From: Alphaproteobacteria bacterium
Lineage (GTDB): Bacteria; Pseudomonadota; Alphaproteobacteria; Micropepsales; Micropepsaceae
Length of the DNA: 64,000 bases
Assembly (NCBI GenBank): GCA_016783965.1
Contig: JADHVO010000010.1
Span: 62,001-126,000 of the forward strand
Direction of reading: 5' to 3'
The translations under genes were made by a program, and so were the position numbers. Within the stretch, counting starts at the first letter, position 1. Every line of letters begins with the position of its first letter. The notes under the pieces are model-generated. The model was not told where the DNA came from, did not search any database, and saw only the letters and a program-made list of their open reading frames with translations. Shown here piece by piece: positions 25,090 through 33,289 of the stretch.

Positions 25090-26132
25090 GCCGGTTCCTG
25101 TTGCGTGATGCAGTGGATGCCGCCGCCGCCTAGTACGATGTCAGTGGCGTCGATTTGCAGGATGTCGCGCTCGGGAAAGCAGTGCGCGAGCGCCTCCCGC
25201 GCCTTCTCGTCATGGGGATCATCGAAGCCCGGCATCACAACGCCGCCGTTCGCCAGATAGAAATTCACATAGCTCTTTTGAAGGGGCCGGCCGCGATGAT
25301 CGCTGCCGATCTTCCGCGGCTGCTCCAGTTCCACGATTTCGAATTTCCGTCCTTCGGCATCGCGCGCCGAGCTGAGCCGCCGGAGTACTTCCATCACCGG
25401 CTCAAAGTCGGGATGGGACTTCGACGCCGGCACACCCACCAGCACGCGCCCCGGCGCCATGAAGCAAGCAACGTTATCGATATGCCCGTCTGTTTCGTCA
25501 TCCGAAAAACCGTCACCGAGCCACAGCACGCGGCGCGCCCCTGTGAAGAGGGCCAAGCGCTCCTCAACCTGCTGCTGGGTGAGTTCCGGGTTGCGGTTGG
25601 GATTAAGCAGGCATTGTTCGGTAGTGATCACCGTGCCCTCCCCGTCGGTGTGAATCGCACCGCCCTCGCACACCATCGGCGCGGCATAGACCGGCACGTC
25701 GGCGCGCTGCGCCGCCCGCATCGCGAACTGCGCATCCTCCGCCCACGGATGATATTTGTTTCCCCAGGCGTTGAACTGCCACTGCACGGCTGCGCGCGAA
25801 CCGTGAGCGCCCGTCACGAAAGTCGGCCCCATGTCCCGTGCCCAGGAGTCGTCCAGCGGAACCTCGAATACCTCCACCTTGCCGGCGGTGGCCAGCTTCG
25901 CTTCCGCGGCGTCTTCCGGCCGCGCCGCCATGATCACCGGCTCGAAGGTCGAGATTGCCCGCGCTACGCGTGCATAGGCCTGCTTCGCGCGCAGCAGCCC
26001 GTCCGGCCCACCCCACGTTTCAAGCCGCACCGGCCAGCACATCCAGGTGCGCGCATGCGGTACCCATTCGGCCGGCATCGCATAGCCGTCGCGCGCGGGA
26101 CAGGGATCGTCTGCATCCAGCCGTTTCGTCAT
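25086..26132 (-). CDS. aguA: Agmatine deiminase
   Basis: 348 residues, converts agmatine to N-carbamoylputrescine plus ammonia. MPAEWVPHARTWMCWP at the N-terminus, DSWARDMGPTFV, DETDGHIDN and the nucleophile Cys in GGGGIHCITQQEPA identify the enzyme. ATG 26132 is the natural start though the frame is open upstream. It precedes aguB with ATGA overlap, giving the complete two-step agmatine-to-putrescine route. An arginine decarboxylase is not in the window. Confidence 0.95.
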   Translation of the reverse strand: MTKRLDADDPCPARDGYAMPAEWVPHARTWMCWPVRLETWGGPDGLLRAKQAYARVARAISTFEPVIMAARPEDAAEAKLATAGKVEVFEVPLDDSWARDMGPTFVTGAHGSRAAVQWQFNAWGNKYHPWAEDAQFAMRAAQRADVPVYAAPMVCEGGAIHTDGEGTVITTEQCLLNPNRNPELTQQQVEERLALFTGARRVLWLGDGFSDDETDGHIDNVACFMAPGRVLVGVPASKSHPDFEPVMEVLRRLSSARDAEGRKFEIVELEQPRKIGSDHRGRPLQKSYVNFYLANGGVVMPGFDDPHDEKAREALAHCFPERDILQIDATDIVLGGGGIHCITQQEPA

Positions 26133-26195
26133 GTTTGGCTTATAGCGTGCCCTTCCGGCGCACGATAATCTTTGCCGAGAACCACAGGAACACCT

Positions 26196-26657
26196 ATGCG
26201 CATCGACTCCCGCCTGAAAGAACTCAACATCACCCTGCCCACGCCGCCCGCCCCGGTCGCCAGCTATGTCCCCTATGTGATCAGCGGCAATCAGGTGTTC
26301 ATCTCGGGACAGGTCACACTCGGCCCCAACGGCCTCGAATATGTCGGCACGGTCGGCAAGGAACTGACGCTGGAACAAGGCAAGGCGGCCGCGCGGCTAT
26401 GCGCCATCAATATTGTTGCCCAGCTCAAGGCGGCCTGCGGTGGCGACCTCGATCGCGTGAAGCGGGTCGTGAAGGTTACCTGCTTCGTCAACGCCATTCC
26501 CGGCTACGCCCAGCATCCGGAGATTGCCAACGGCGCCTCCGATCTGTTCGTCGAGGTGTTCGGCGACGCCGGCAAGCATGCTCGCGCGGCGGTCGGCGCC
26601 GGGTCGCTTCCGCGCAACGTCGCCACCGAAGTGGAAGCGGTGATCGAGATCGCGTGA
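26196..26657 (+). CDS. RidA family protein
   Basis: 153 residues of the RidA/YjgF group (the longer subgroup, ~150 residues, with LKELNITLPTPPAPVASYVPY and ISGNQVFISGQV). The classic members hydrolyse 2-aminoacrylate and other reactive imines; the conserved Arg is not obvious at the canonical site, as usual in the longer subgroup. AGGA precedes ATG 26196. It overlaps the next gene by GTGA. Confidence 0.85.
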   Translation: MRIDSRLKELNITLPTPPAPVASYVPYVISGNQVFISGQVTLGPNGLEYVGTVGKELTLEQGKAAARLCAINIVAQLKAACGGDLDRVKRVVKVTCFVNAIPGYAQHPEIANGASDLFVEVFGDAGKHARAAVGAGSLPRNVATEVEAVIEIA

Positions 26658-27838
26658 CGGCGGATATCACAGCCCGCATCGGATCCAGCGCCGCCGATAT
26701 CGGCCAGGCCGCCTGGAACGCTTGCGCCAATCCCGCGCGAGAGCCCGAGCCCTACCCCTTCTCCCGCTACGAGTTCTTCGCCGCCTGTGAAGAGTCCGGC
26801 TCCGCCACCGCCCGCACGGGCTGGCGCCCGACGCATCTCACCATCGAGCGCGCCGGCCAGATCATTGGCCTGATGCCGATGTATCTGAAGAACCACAGTC
26901 AGGGCGAATACGTCTTCGACCATGCCTGGGCCGATGCGCTGGAGCGCGCGGGTGGTGACTATTATCCAAAGCTCCAGGCCTCGGTGCCCTTCACGCCCGC
27001 CACCGGCCCACGCCTCCACGTCGCTCCCGGCACCGATGTCGACGCGGTGCGGGAGGCCCTGTTCGCCACCGGCGCGAGCGCGGTGAAGCAGCTCGGCGCC
27101 TCGTCGCTGCACATCACCTTCATGACGGAGGATGAATGGAGCGCAGCCGGTGCGAGCGGATACCTCCGCCGCAACGACCAGCAGTTCCATTGGGAGAACC
27201 ACGGCTACAAGAGCTTCGACGATTTCCTCACCGAACTCTCATCCTCCAAGCGCAAGAACATTCGTAAGGAGCGCGCGGCTGTTCGCGAGGCGGGCGTCGA
27301 GTTCGACTGGCTGACCGGTAACGACCTGACGGAGAAACACTGGGACACCTTCTTCCGCTTCTATATGGACACCGGCGGCCGCAAATGGGGCCGACCGTAT
27401 CTCACCCGCGACTTCTTCAGCCGTGTCACCGCATCGATGGCCGACCAGATCCTGCTGATCCTCGCCCGACGCAACGGCCGCCACATCGCGGGCGCGCTGA
27501 ACTTCTTTGGCGGCGGCGTGCTCTACGGCCGCAACTGGGGCTGTACCGAGTACATCAACTTTCTGCACTTCGAAACCTGCTACTACCAGGCGATCGACTG
27601 GGCCATTCAGCGCGGCTACCGAAAGGTTGAAGCGGGAGCCCAAGGCGCACACAAGCTGCTTCGCGGTTACATGCCCGCGCCCACCTACAGCGCCCATTAC
27701 ATCGCGCACGAGGGCCTGCGCCGCGCCGTCGACCAGTTCCTGGTACGAGAACGCGAAGCAGTGGCCGAACACATCGAAGAACTGGCCGACCGAGGGCCTT
27801 TCCGCAAAGGCGAAGGCCGCGAAGAGGACGACATCTAG
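26654..27838 (+). CDS. FemAB-like / GNAT-fold acyltransferase (DUF482, peptidogalycan family)
   Basis: 394 residues. YPFSRYEFFAACEESGSA, IIGLMPMYLKNHSQGEY, SLHITFMTEDEW, FHWENHGYKSFDDFL and AGALNFFGGGVLYGRNWG define the family annotated as peptidogalycan biosynthesis/recognition proteins, related to FemAB transferases that use aminoacyl-tRNA. The real acceptor and donor are unknown. It begins with GTG at 26654, overlapping the RidA stop, so the two are coupled. An adjacent RidA is common in this family. Confidence 0.85.
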   Translation: MTADITARIGSSAADIGQAAWNACANPAREPEPYPFSRYEFFAACEESGSATARTGWRPTHLTIERAGQIIGLMPMYLKNHSQGEYVFDHAWADALERAGGDYYPKLQASVPFTPATGPRLHVAPGTDVDAVREALFATGASAVKQLGASSLHITFMTEDEWSAAGASGYLRRNDQQFHWENHGYKSFDDFLTELSSSKRKNIRKERAAVREAGVEFDWLTGNDLTEKHWDTFFRFYMDTGGRKWGRPYLTRDFFSRVTASMADQILLILARRNGRHIAGALNFFGGGVLYGRNWGCTEYINFLHFETCYYQAIDWAIQRGYRKVEAGAQGAHKLLRGYMPAPTYSAHYIAHEGLRRAVDQFLVREREAVAEHIEELADRGPFRKGEGREEDDI

Positions 27839-27895
27839 CTTCACAACCACCGGAACTTTCGCAAAGCTCCGCACTCAGCATCGAGGGACGACCCC

Positions 27896-28312
27896 ATGGC
27901 CTATGACAAGAACAACGTCTTTGCGCGCATCCTGCGCGGCGAGCTGCCCAAGGTGGCCGTCTACGAAGACCAACACACCCTCGCCTTCATGGACATCATG
28001 CCCGCAACCAAAGGGCACACGCTGGTGATCCCGAAGGAGCCTTGCGAGACCATTTTCGACTGTTCACCCGATGGCGCCGCCGCGACGATCCGCACCACAC
28101 AGAAGGTGGCCGCCGCGGTGAAGAAGGCGCTCGGCGTGCCGGGCGTCATGCTGGTGCAACTCAATGGTACCGCTGCCGGTCAGAGCGTCCCGCACCTGCA
28201 CTTCCACATCCTGCCCCGTGCCGAGGGCCTCGATATGAAGTTGCATGGCCGCACCATGGTCGATCCCAAGACACTGGTGCCAATCGCCGAGAAGATAAGG
28301 GCCGCGCTGTGA
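27896..28312 (+). CDS. HIT family hydrolase (HinT-like)
   Basis: 138 residues. The triad HLHFHILPR (H-x-H-x-H) near residue 100 and the N-terminal FARILRGELPKVAVYED mark a Hint-type nucleoside phosphoramidate hydrolase. Cytoplasmic. GTGA overlap couples it to the small monooxygenase-fold protein downstream; the ribosome site is AGGGACGACCCC. Confidence 0.92.
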   Translation: MAYDKNNVFARILRGELPKVAVYEDQHTLAFMDIMPATKGHTLVIPKEPCETIFDCSPDGAAATIRTTQKVAAAVKKALGVPGVMLVQLNGTAAGQSVPHLHFHILPRAEGLDMKLHGRTMVDPKTLVPIAEKIRAAL

Positions 28313-28599
28313 TCCTCGAACACGCCATCCTGAACATCAAACGCGGCCAGTCCGCCGCGTTCGAGGCCGCCCTGGCGAAGGCCAAATACCTGATCGAAGA
28401 GACGCCCGGCTTTCAAAAGATGGAGGTCCGTCCCTGCGTCGAGACCAAGGACCGCTACCTGCTGCTGGTGTGGTGGGGCAGCGTTGAGGCGCATACCCAC
28501 GGCTTCCGCCAGTCGGACCGCTACGGCCCGTGGCGGGAGGCATTGCACGGCTTTTACGAGCCGTTTCCGACCGTGCAGCACTACGGCAAGCCCTTGTAG
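28309..28599 (+). CDS. Antibiotic biosynthesis monooxygenase (ABM) domain protein
   Basis: 96 residues with a single ferredoxin-like ABM fold: ILEHAILNIKRGQSAAFEAA, LIEETPGFQKMEV and YLLLVWWGSVEAHTHGFRQS. Members act on quinols or bind haem, or have no known activity. It starts with GTG overlapping the HIT gene stop. Not enough information to name a substrate. Confidence 0.8.
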   Translation: MILEHAILNIKRGQSAAFEAALAKAKYLIEETPGFQKMEVRPCVETKDRYLLLVWWGSVEAHTHGFRQSDRYGPWREALHGFYEPFPTVQHYGKPL

Positions 28600-28627
28600 G
28601 GCGTGAGAAAGGCCCTACATACCCCGC

Positions 28628-28870
28628 ATGATCTACCTGCTCGCGATCTTCATCTCGCCTTTGGCGTTGCTGCTGGAAGGCCGCCCGATCTCGGCGATTT
28701 TTAACGCCGGGATCTGGCTGTTGTCGGTGATCTGCTGGATCACGATCATTTTCCATCACGCCGGATTTGTGCTGTGGGCCGTGGCGTTCATCCACGCCGT
28801 GCTGGTTATCAACAGCGCGCGGCAGGACCGTCGCGCCCGCTGGATCGCGAACGCGTACGACCGCCGCTAG
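28628..28870 (+). CDS. Small YqaE/Pmp3-like membrane protein
   Basis: 80 residues with two membrane helices: YLLAIFISPLALLLEGRP and WITIIFHHAGFVLWAVAF. This is the shape of Pmp3/YqaE stress-related proteins, though helix 2 is more bulky than usual and a basic tail (RQDRRARW) is added. It ends in a CTAG that also contains the stop of the opposite gene. Confidence 0.65.
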   Translation: MIYLLAIFISPLALLLEGRPISAIFNAGIWLLSVICWITIIFHHAGFVLWAVAFIHAVLVINSARQDRRARWIANAYDRR

Positions 28871-29253
28871 GGTGCAAAGCTGGAGCGGCACTTCACGCCC
28901 CAGTGCCCATTTTCATATGTGATCACGTAGATCGAATCGAAGCCACCGATCACGCTTCCGTCCTTGCGGTAACGAATGAAGCGCGTGTCGATGTGGACCT
29001 TATCGGCGCCGGCATGGATTACCACCCGCCGCTCCCAGGCCGAATGATCCCATTCTGCCAGAGCGCCAGTGGTGAACCGTTCCGGTTTCATGTCGCCCTT
29101 GTTGAGGATCACCATCGTGTTCGACGCGAAGCGGACGGACGGAAAGTTGAAGGTCTCCTCGAACGCCGGGATGTCGCGCGCGTTGAAGGCTGCCATGAAA
29201 GCGTCGAGCACCTTCTGCGCGGCGTCGATAGAGGATTGATGCGGATGGTTCAT
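28867..29253 (-). CDS. NTF2-like / SnoaL-type protein
   Basis: 128 residues. AAQKVLDAFMAAFNARDIPAF opens the cone-shaped fold; ERFTTGALAEWDHSAWERR and YVITYENGHWGVKCRSSF follow. ATG 29253 has GGGAG upstream. Members include isomerases and many proteins of unknown role. No operon partner is evident; the GFA gene upstream on the same strand ends 34 bases before. Confidence 0.75.
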   Translation of the reverse strand: MNHPHQSSIDAAQKVLDAFMAAFNARDIPAFEETFNFPSVRFASNTMVILNKGDMKPERFTTGALAEWDHSAWERRVVIHAGADKVHIDTRFIRYRKDGSVIGGFDSIYVITYENGHWGVKCRSSFAP

Positions 29254-29287
29254 GCGAACTCCCGTCGGCGGACGCCGGCACGCTAGT

Positions 29288-29692
29288 TCAACCGGGCATC
29301 TTCTCAAAGACCTTGAGGCCGGGCGGCAGCGGCGCCCATTCGGGTCGCTGGCTGTTGAAGATCGCGATGGTCGGCTTGAAGTGCGACGGATCGTCGAGCG
29401 AACCGGCGTAGACGGTGTGCTGGTCGGCCTTGCCGCGTACGCCGCCAAAGACGAGACCACCGCAGGACGGGCAGAAATTGCGCTCCGATCTGCGGCCGTC
29501 GTCCTGGATCATCGTATGGACGATGGACTCGCCGCTGAACGCAAGCGTACCTGCCGGGAAGGCCATGAACCCGATGAAGCCGCCACCGGACGCTTTACGG
29601 CAATCCTTGCAGAAGCAGTATCCGGCGTATTGTGGGGGCGCGCTTGCCTCATAGCGAAGCGCGCCGCACAAGCAGCCGCCGGCTATCGTCAC
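29288..29692 (-). CDS. GFA/CENP-V family zinc protein
   Basis: 134 residues. Zinc ligands: CLCGALRY near residue 7, CFCKDCRKASGGGF near 26 and CPSCGG near 75. Family role is uncertain (glutathione-adduct or formaldehyde handling was proposed for the founder). Its ATG overlaps the clpA stop (ATGA) so it is coupled to clpA, a partner with no clear functional link. Confidence 0.85.
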   Translation of the reverse strand: MTIAGGCLCGALRYEASAPPQYAGYCFCKDCRKASGGGFIGFMAFPAGTLAFSGESIVHTMIQDDGRRSERNFCPSCGGLVFGGVRGKADQHTVYAGSLDDPSHFKPTIAIFNSQRPEWAPLPPGLKVFEKMPG

Positions 29693-32019
29693 GCCGTCTC
29701 TTCTTCTTCCGCCCGCGGTTTCTTCGGCGGGGGCAGGGCCTTCGGCTTCTTGTCCGTGATGAACTCGAACGCGAGCTTGTCGTTCTCACGATCGAGCAGC
29801 ACGCGCACCGTTCCGCCGTCCTTCAGCTTGCCGAACAGGATCTCGTCGGCCAGCGGCTTCTTCAAATGGTCCTGAATGACACGCGCCAGTGGACGGGCGC
29901 CGAACGCGTCGTCGTAACCCTTCTCGCCCAGCCAGCGGGTCGCCTCGGGCGTCAGCTCGAAGGTAACGTCGCGGTCGACCAACTGCGCCTCGAGCTCGAG
30001 CACGAATTTGGTGACGACGTGGTCGATGGTCTCGCGCGACAGGGCCGCGAAGGTGATCGTTGCGTCGAGACGGTTGCGGAACTCGGGCGTGAACAGCTTC
30101 TTGATCGCTTCCTCGTCCTCGCCTTCGCGCTTGCCGCGGCCGAAGCCGATGGCGTCCTTTGCGGCGTCAGACGCACCAGCGTTCGTGGTCATGATCAGCA
30201 CCACGTTACGGAAGTCGATCTTCTTGCCGTTGTGGTCGGTCAGCTTGCCGTGGTCCATCACCTGCAACAGGATGTTGAACAAGTCCGGATGCGCCTTCTC
30301 GACTTCGTCAAGCAACAGGACGCAATGCGGATGCTGGTCGACGCCGTCGGTCAGGAGACCGCCCTGGTCGAAGCCGACATAGCCCGGCGGCGCGCCGATC
30401 AGGCGGCTGACGGTGTGGCGCTCGATGTATTCCGACATGTCGAAGCGCAGGAGCTCGACACCCAGCGTCTTGGCGAGCTGTTTGGCCGCTTCGGTCTTGC
30501 CGACGCCGGTCGGGCCGCTGAACAGATAGCAGCCGATCGGCTTCTCCGGCTGGCGCAAGCCAGCGCGAGCGAGCTTGATCGCCGATGCCAGCGCATGCAG
30601 GGCTTTGTCCTGGCCGAACACGGAGCGCTTGAGATCGTCTTCCAGCGTGCGCAGGGCCTCGGTGTCGTCCTTCGACACGGTCTTGGGAGGAATACGCGCC
30701 ATGGTGGCGATCACGTCCTCGACCTCTTTCACGCCAATGACCTTCTTCCGCTTGCTTTCGGGCAGCAGCATCTGGGAGGCGCCGACTTCGTCGATCACAT
30801 CGATCGCTTTGTCGGGCAGCTTGCGGTCGTTGATGTACTTGGCCGACAGCTCCACAGCCGCCTTGATGGCGTCGGAGGTGTAACGGACTTTGTGGAACTC
30901 CTCGTAGTATGGCTTGATACCCATCATGATCTTGATCGAGTCCGGGATGGTCGGTTCGACCACGTCGATCTTCTGGAAGCGGCGGACCAGCGCCCGGTCC
31001 TTCTCGAAGTACTGCCGATACTCCTTGTAGGTCGTGGAGCCGATGCAACGGAGCGTACCCGCCTGGAGCGCGGGCTTCAGGAGGTTCGACGCGTCCATCG
31101 CGCCGCCGGACGTCGCGCCGGCGCCAATCACCGTGTGGATCTCGTCGATGAAAAGGATCGCGCCCTTCAGGCCTTCCAGCTCCTTCACCACCGACTTCAG
31201 GCGTTCCTCGAAGTCGCCGCGGTAGCGCGTGCCCGCGATCAGCGAGCCCATGTCGAGCGCGTAAATCACGTTCCCCTTCAGGACGTCCGGTACCTCGCCC
31301 TTGATGATCTTGCGCGCCAGGCCCTCGGCGATGGCGGTCTTGCCAACGCCGGGATCGCCGACGAACAGCGGGTTGTTCTTCTGGCGGCGACACAGAATCT
31401 GGATAGTGCGATCGACTTCCGCCAGGCGGCCGATCAGTGGATCGACGCGACCTGCCTTCGCCTTCTCGTTCAGGTTCACGCAATAGGCTTCGAGCGCCTC
31501 GGTGCCCTGCTTGTTCTTGGGCTCGCCCTCTTCGCCTTCTTCCTCGGCGCCGCGGGCCGCCTTCTGCTGGCTCATGCCCGGGCGCTTGGCGATGCCGTGG
31601 CTCATGTAGCTCACCGCATCGAGCCGCGTCATATTCTGCTCTTGCAGGAAATAGACGGCATGGCTCTCGCGCTCAGTGAACAGAGCGACGAGAACGTTCG
31701 CGCCGGTGACTTCCTCGCGGCCCGAATTCTGGACGTGAAGGACCGCACGCTGCACGACACGCTGGAAGCCGGTTGTGGGCTTGGCGTCTTCGCCGTCTTC
31801 GATGACCAGCGTCATCAGCTCTTCGTCGATGTATTTCTGCACGGTCTTGCGCAGCGCATCCATGTCGACGTTGCAGGCCTTCATCACCTGCGCCGCGTCC
31901 ACGTCGTCCATCAGCGCGAGAAGGAGATGCTCCGGCGTCGCGTATTCATGGTGACGGTCGCTCGCGAGCTTGATCGCGCGGTGCAACGCTTGTTCGAGGC
32001 TTCGCGAGAGTGAGGGCAT
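29689..32019 (-). CDS. clpA: ATP-dependent Clp protease ATP-binding subunit ClpA
   Basis: 776-residue AAA+ unfoldase for ClpP. The N-domain ([21 protein letters not shown]) contacts ClpS. Two AAA modules follow, with Walker A GDPGVGKT (~residue 215) and GPTGVGKT (~residue 500), and Walker B regions ILFIDEIHT and [10 protein letters not shown]. The Lys/Pro/Glu-rich C-terminus ([11 protein letters not shown]) is additional. clpS is seven bases upstream, the usual order. Confidence 0.96.
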   Translation of the reverse strand: MPSLSRSLEQALHRAIKLASDRHHEYATPEHLLLALMDDVDAAQVMKACNVDMDALRKTVQKYIDEELMTLVIEDGEDAKPTTGFQRVVQRAVLHVQNSGREEVTGANVLVALFTERESHAVYFLQEQNMTRLDAVSYMSHGIAKRPGMSQQKAARGAEEEGEEGEPKNKQGTEALEAYCVNLNEKAKAGRVDPLIGRLAEVDRTIQILCRRQKNNPLFVGDPGVGKTAIAEGLARKIIKGEVPDVLKGNVIYALDMGSLIAGTRYRGDFEERLKSVVKELEGLKGAILFIDEIHTVIGAGATSGGAMDASNLLKPALQAGTLRCIGSTTYKEYRQYFEKDRALVRRFQKIDVVEPTIPDSIKIMMGIKPYYEEFHKVRYTSDAIKAAVELSAKYINDRKLPDKAIDVIDEVGASQMLLPESKRKKVIGVKEVEDVIATMARIPPKTVSKDDTEALRTLEDDLKRSVFGQDKALHALASAIKLARAGLRQPEKPIGCYLFSGPTGVGKTEAAKQLAKTLGVELLRFDMSEYIERHTVSRLIGAPPGYVGFDQGGLLTDGVDQHPHCVLLLDEVEKAHPDLFNILLQVMDHGKLTDHNGKKIDFRNVVLIMTTNAGASDAAKDAIGFGRGKREGEDEEAIKKLFTPEFRNRLDATITFAALSRETIDHVVTKFVLELEAQLVDRDVTFELTPEATRWLGEKGYDDAFGARPLARVIQDHLKKPLADEILFGKLKDGGTVRVLLDRENDKLAFEFITDKKPKALPPPKKPRAEEEETA

Positions 32020-32026
32020 CTATGGA

Positions 32027-32380
32027 TCAGTCCTTTTCCATGGTGCACTGCAAAGGATGCGAGTGCCGCCGCGCAAACTCAATGACCTGCGCGACTTTAG
32101 TCTCGGCGACATCGTAGGTGAAAACGCCGCAGATGCCGACCCCGTGGCGGTGAACATGGAGCATGATCTCCACCGCTGCCTCGCGGTTTTTGTTGAAGAT
32201 CTTCTCCAGAATGTGGACGACAAACTCCATCGGCGTGTAGTCGTCGTTAAGAAGGAGCACCTTGTACATGCTCGGCTTCTTGGTCTTCGGCTTCGTCTTG
32301 GTGACGATACCCGTTCCGGTGTTGCCCTCACCGTCCCGAGTTCCCTGACCGCCGCCGCGTCCGTCCCGTCCGTCTCTCAT
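32027..32380 (-). CDS. clpS: ClpS adaptor
   Basis: 117 residues. The core [20 protein letters not shown] binds N-degrons via its Asp/Asn pocket ([10 protein letters not shown]), and [20 protein letters not shown] follows. Delivers N-end rule substrates to ClpA. The first ~25 residues ([17 protein letters not shown]...) form an unusual Gly/Arg/Asp tract, and the ATG is preceded by eight A's with no clear ribosome site, so the true start could be later. It works with bpt at 5.9 kb. Confidence 0.92.
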   Translation of the reverse strand: MRDGRDGRGGGQGTRDGEGNTGTGIVTKTKPKTKKPSMYKVLLLNDDYTPMEFVVHILEKIFNKNREAAVEIMLHVHRHGVGICGVFTYDVAETKVAQVIEFARRHSHPLQCTMEKD

Positions 32381-32484
32381 TTTTTTTGTTCAATCGTAGA
32401 AATAGGTATTGTGTATCCTAATCCAAAGGGGGCGGGCGCAAAGCCCCTTCAATCACGTAGTCGCGGTGCGGTTTTCCTGGCGAA

Positions 32485-32519
32485 TCAAAGCAAAAGGCCC
32501 GGCGCAAGCGCCGGGCCTT
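32485..32519 (-). terminator. Intrinsic terminator of phaP
   Basis: Perfect 12-bp stem AAGGCCCGGCGC (32494-32505) / GCGCCGGGCCTT (32508-32519) with a two-base loop. In the minus direction it runs into TTTTGCTTTG. It lies 35 bases beyond the phasin stop, between phaP and clpS, isolating a highly expressed gene. Confidence 0.85.
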
Positions 32520-32554
32520 CGTCATGAACTCGCGGTTGGCTTTAGGGGGAGGGA

Positions 32555-33019
32555 TTAAGCCGCGCGCGCGCTCTGAACCACTTCGACCCAAGCCTGGACG
32601 CGGCCCTGGATCGGCTCGAACGTTTCCTTCGACGTCGCGACGAACAGTTCGCCGAGCTTCGTCAGCTCGCCGACATAGGCTTCGAACGCGGTCTTCGCGA
32701 AGCCGGTCTGGAGCTCGAACGCCTCGTGGGCGGACTTGCTGGCCATCACAGCCTTGCCATGCGCGATCGAGTCTTCGATCGACTGCTTGGAAAACGCGTA
32801 GATTTCATTGTGCAGCGTCTCGGCACCCTTGCCGGCGACGTTGGCGGCCTTCACATAGGCCTCGACCGTGTCCTTCTGGAAGCCCAGGAACTGGTCGTAG
32901 TTCTTCACGGCCTTCTCGAAATTGGCCTTGAGCGTTTCTGTGCCGTTCTTGAAAGCGGTTTCAAAAGTTTCCGTAGCGCCGTTGATCTTCTCGCCGGCCG
33001 TCTTTGCCTTCGCCATCAT
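32555..33019 (-). CDS. phaP: Phasin (polyhydroxyalkanoate granule protein)
   Basis: 154 residues, fully helical and amphipathic, typical of phasin_2 proteins that coat polyhydroxybutyrate granules. Recognisable are ATETFETAFKNGTETLKANF, YDQFLGFQKDTVEAYVKAAN, and FVATSKETFEPIQGRVQAWV. ATG 33019 (next to a second ATG) has GAGGAG six bases upstream. A near-consensus promoter precedes it and a strong terminator follows, as expected for an abundant protein. Confidence 0.9.
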   Translation of the reverse strand: MMAKAKTAGEKINGATETFETAFKNGTETLKANFEKAVKNYDQFLGFQKDTVEAYVKAANVAGKGAETLHNEIYAFSKQSIEDSIAHGKAVMASKSAHEAFELQTGFAKTAFEAYVGELTKLGELFVATSKETFEPIQGRVQAWVEVVQSARAA

Positions 33020-33065
33020 GGTTACTCCTCGTAAATGGCGCACCGTCTTTCGGCCAGCGGCCATG

Positions 33066-33076
33066 TTGCGGTGCAA
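33066..33076. promoter_or_regulatory. Candidate PhaR operator upstream of phaP
   Basis: TTGC-GGT-GCAA is a short dyad just downstream of the phaP promoter. PhaR proteins recognise TGC-rich sites of the type CTGC-N3/4-GCAG. Related TTGCAGC sequences lie at 33092-33098, 33122-33128 and 33223-33229. Confidence 0.5.
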
Positions 33077-33083
33077 CAGGACC

Positions 33084-33112
33084 TATATGCGTTGCAGCAC
33101 GCCAGATGTCAA
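33084..33112 (-). promoter_or_regulatory. Sigma-70 promoter of phaP
   Basis: Minus-strand TTGACA (complement of 33107-33112), 17-base spacer, CATATA (complement of 33084-33089). A perfect -35 and a good -10, 65 bases upstream of the phaP start. Transcription would start near 33077. Confidence 0.75.
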
Positions 33113-33289
33113 GTCCCGATGTTGCAGCGCACAAAAATGGACTCACCTGCTGACAAATGAGGTATTCTGGCAGCGTTAAGACTTCGTAAATGCCGGATTT
33201 CTATGATGGATTTCCAATTGGCTTGCAGCGCGTCCGGCATTTTGGTTCTGTAACCAGAGCGGGGCGCAAAAAAACAGGAATTGGGCTGG

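Noticed and set aside
29632..32013. 793-codon open frame antisense to clpA
   Set aside because: Pure mirror of the third-position GC bias of clpA; no ribosome site or domain.
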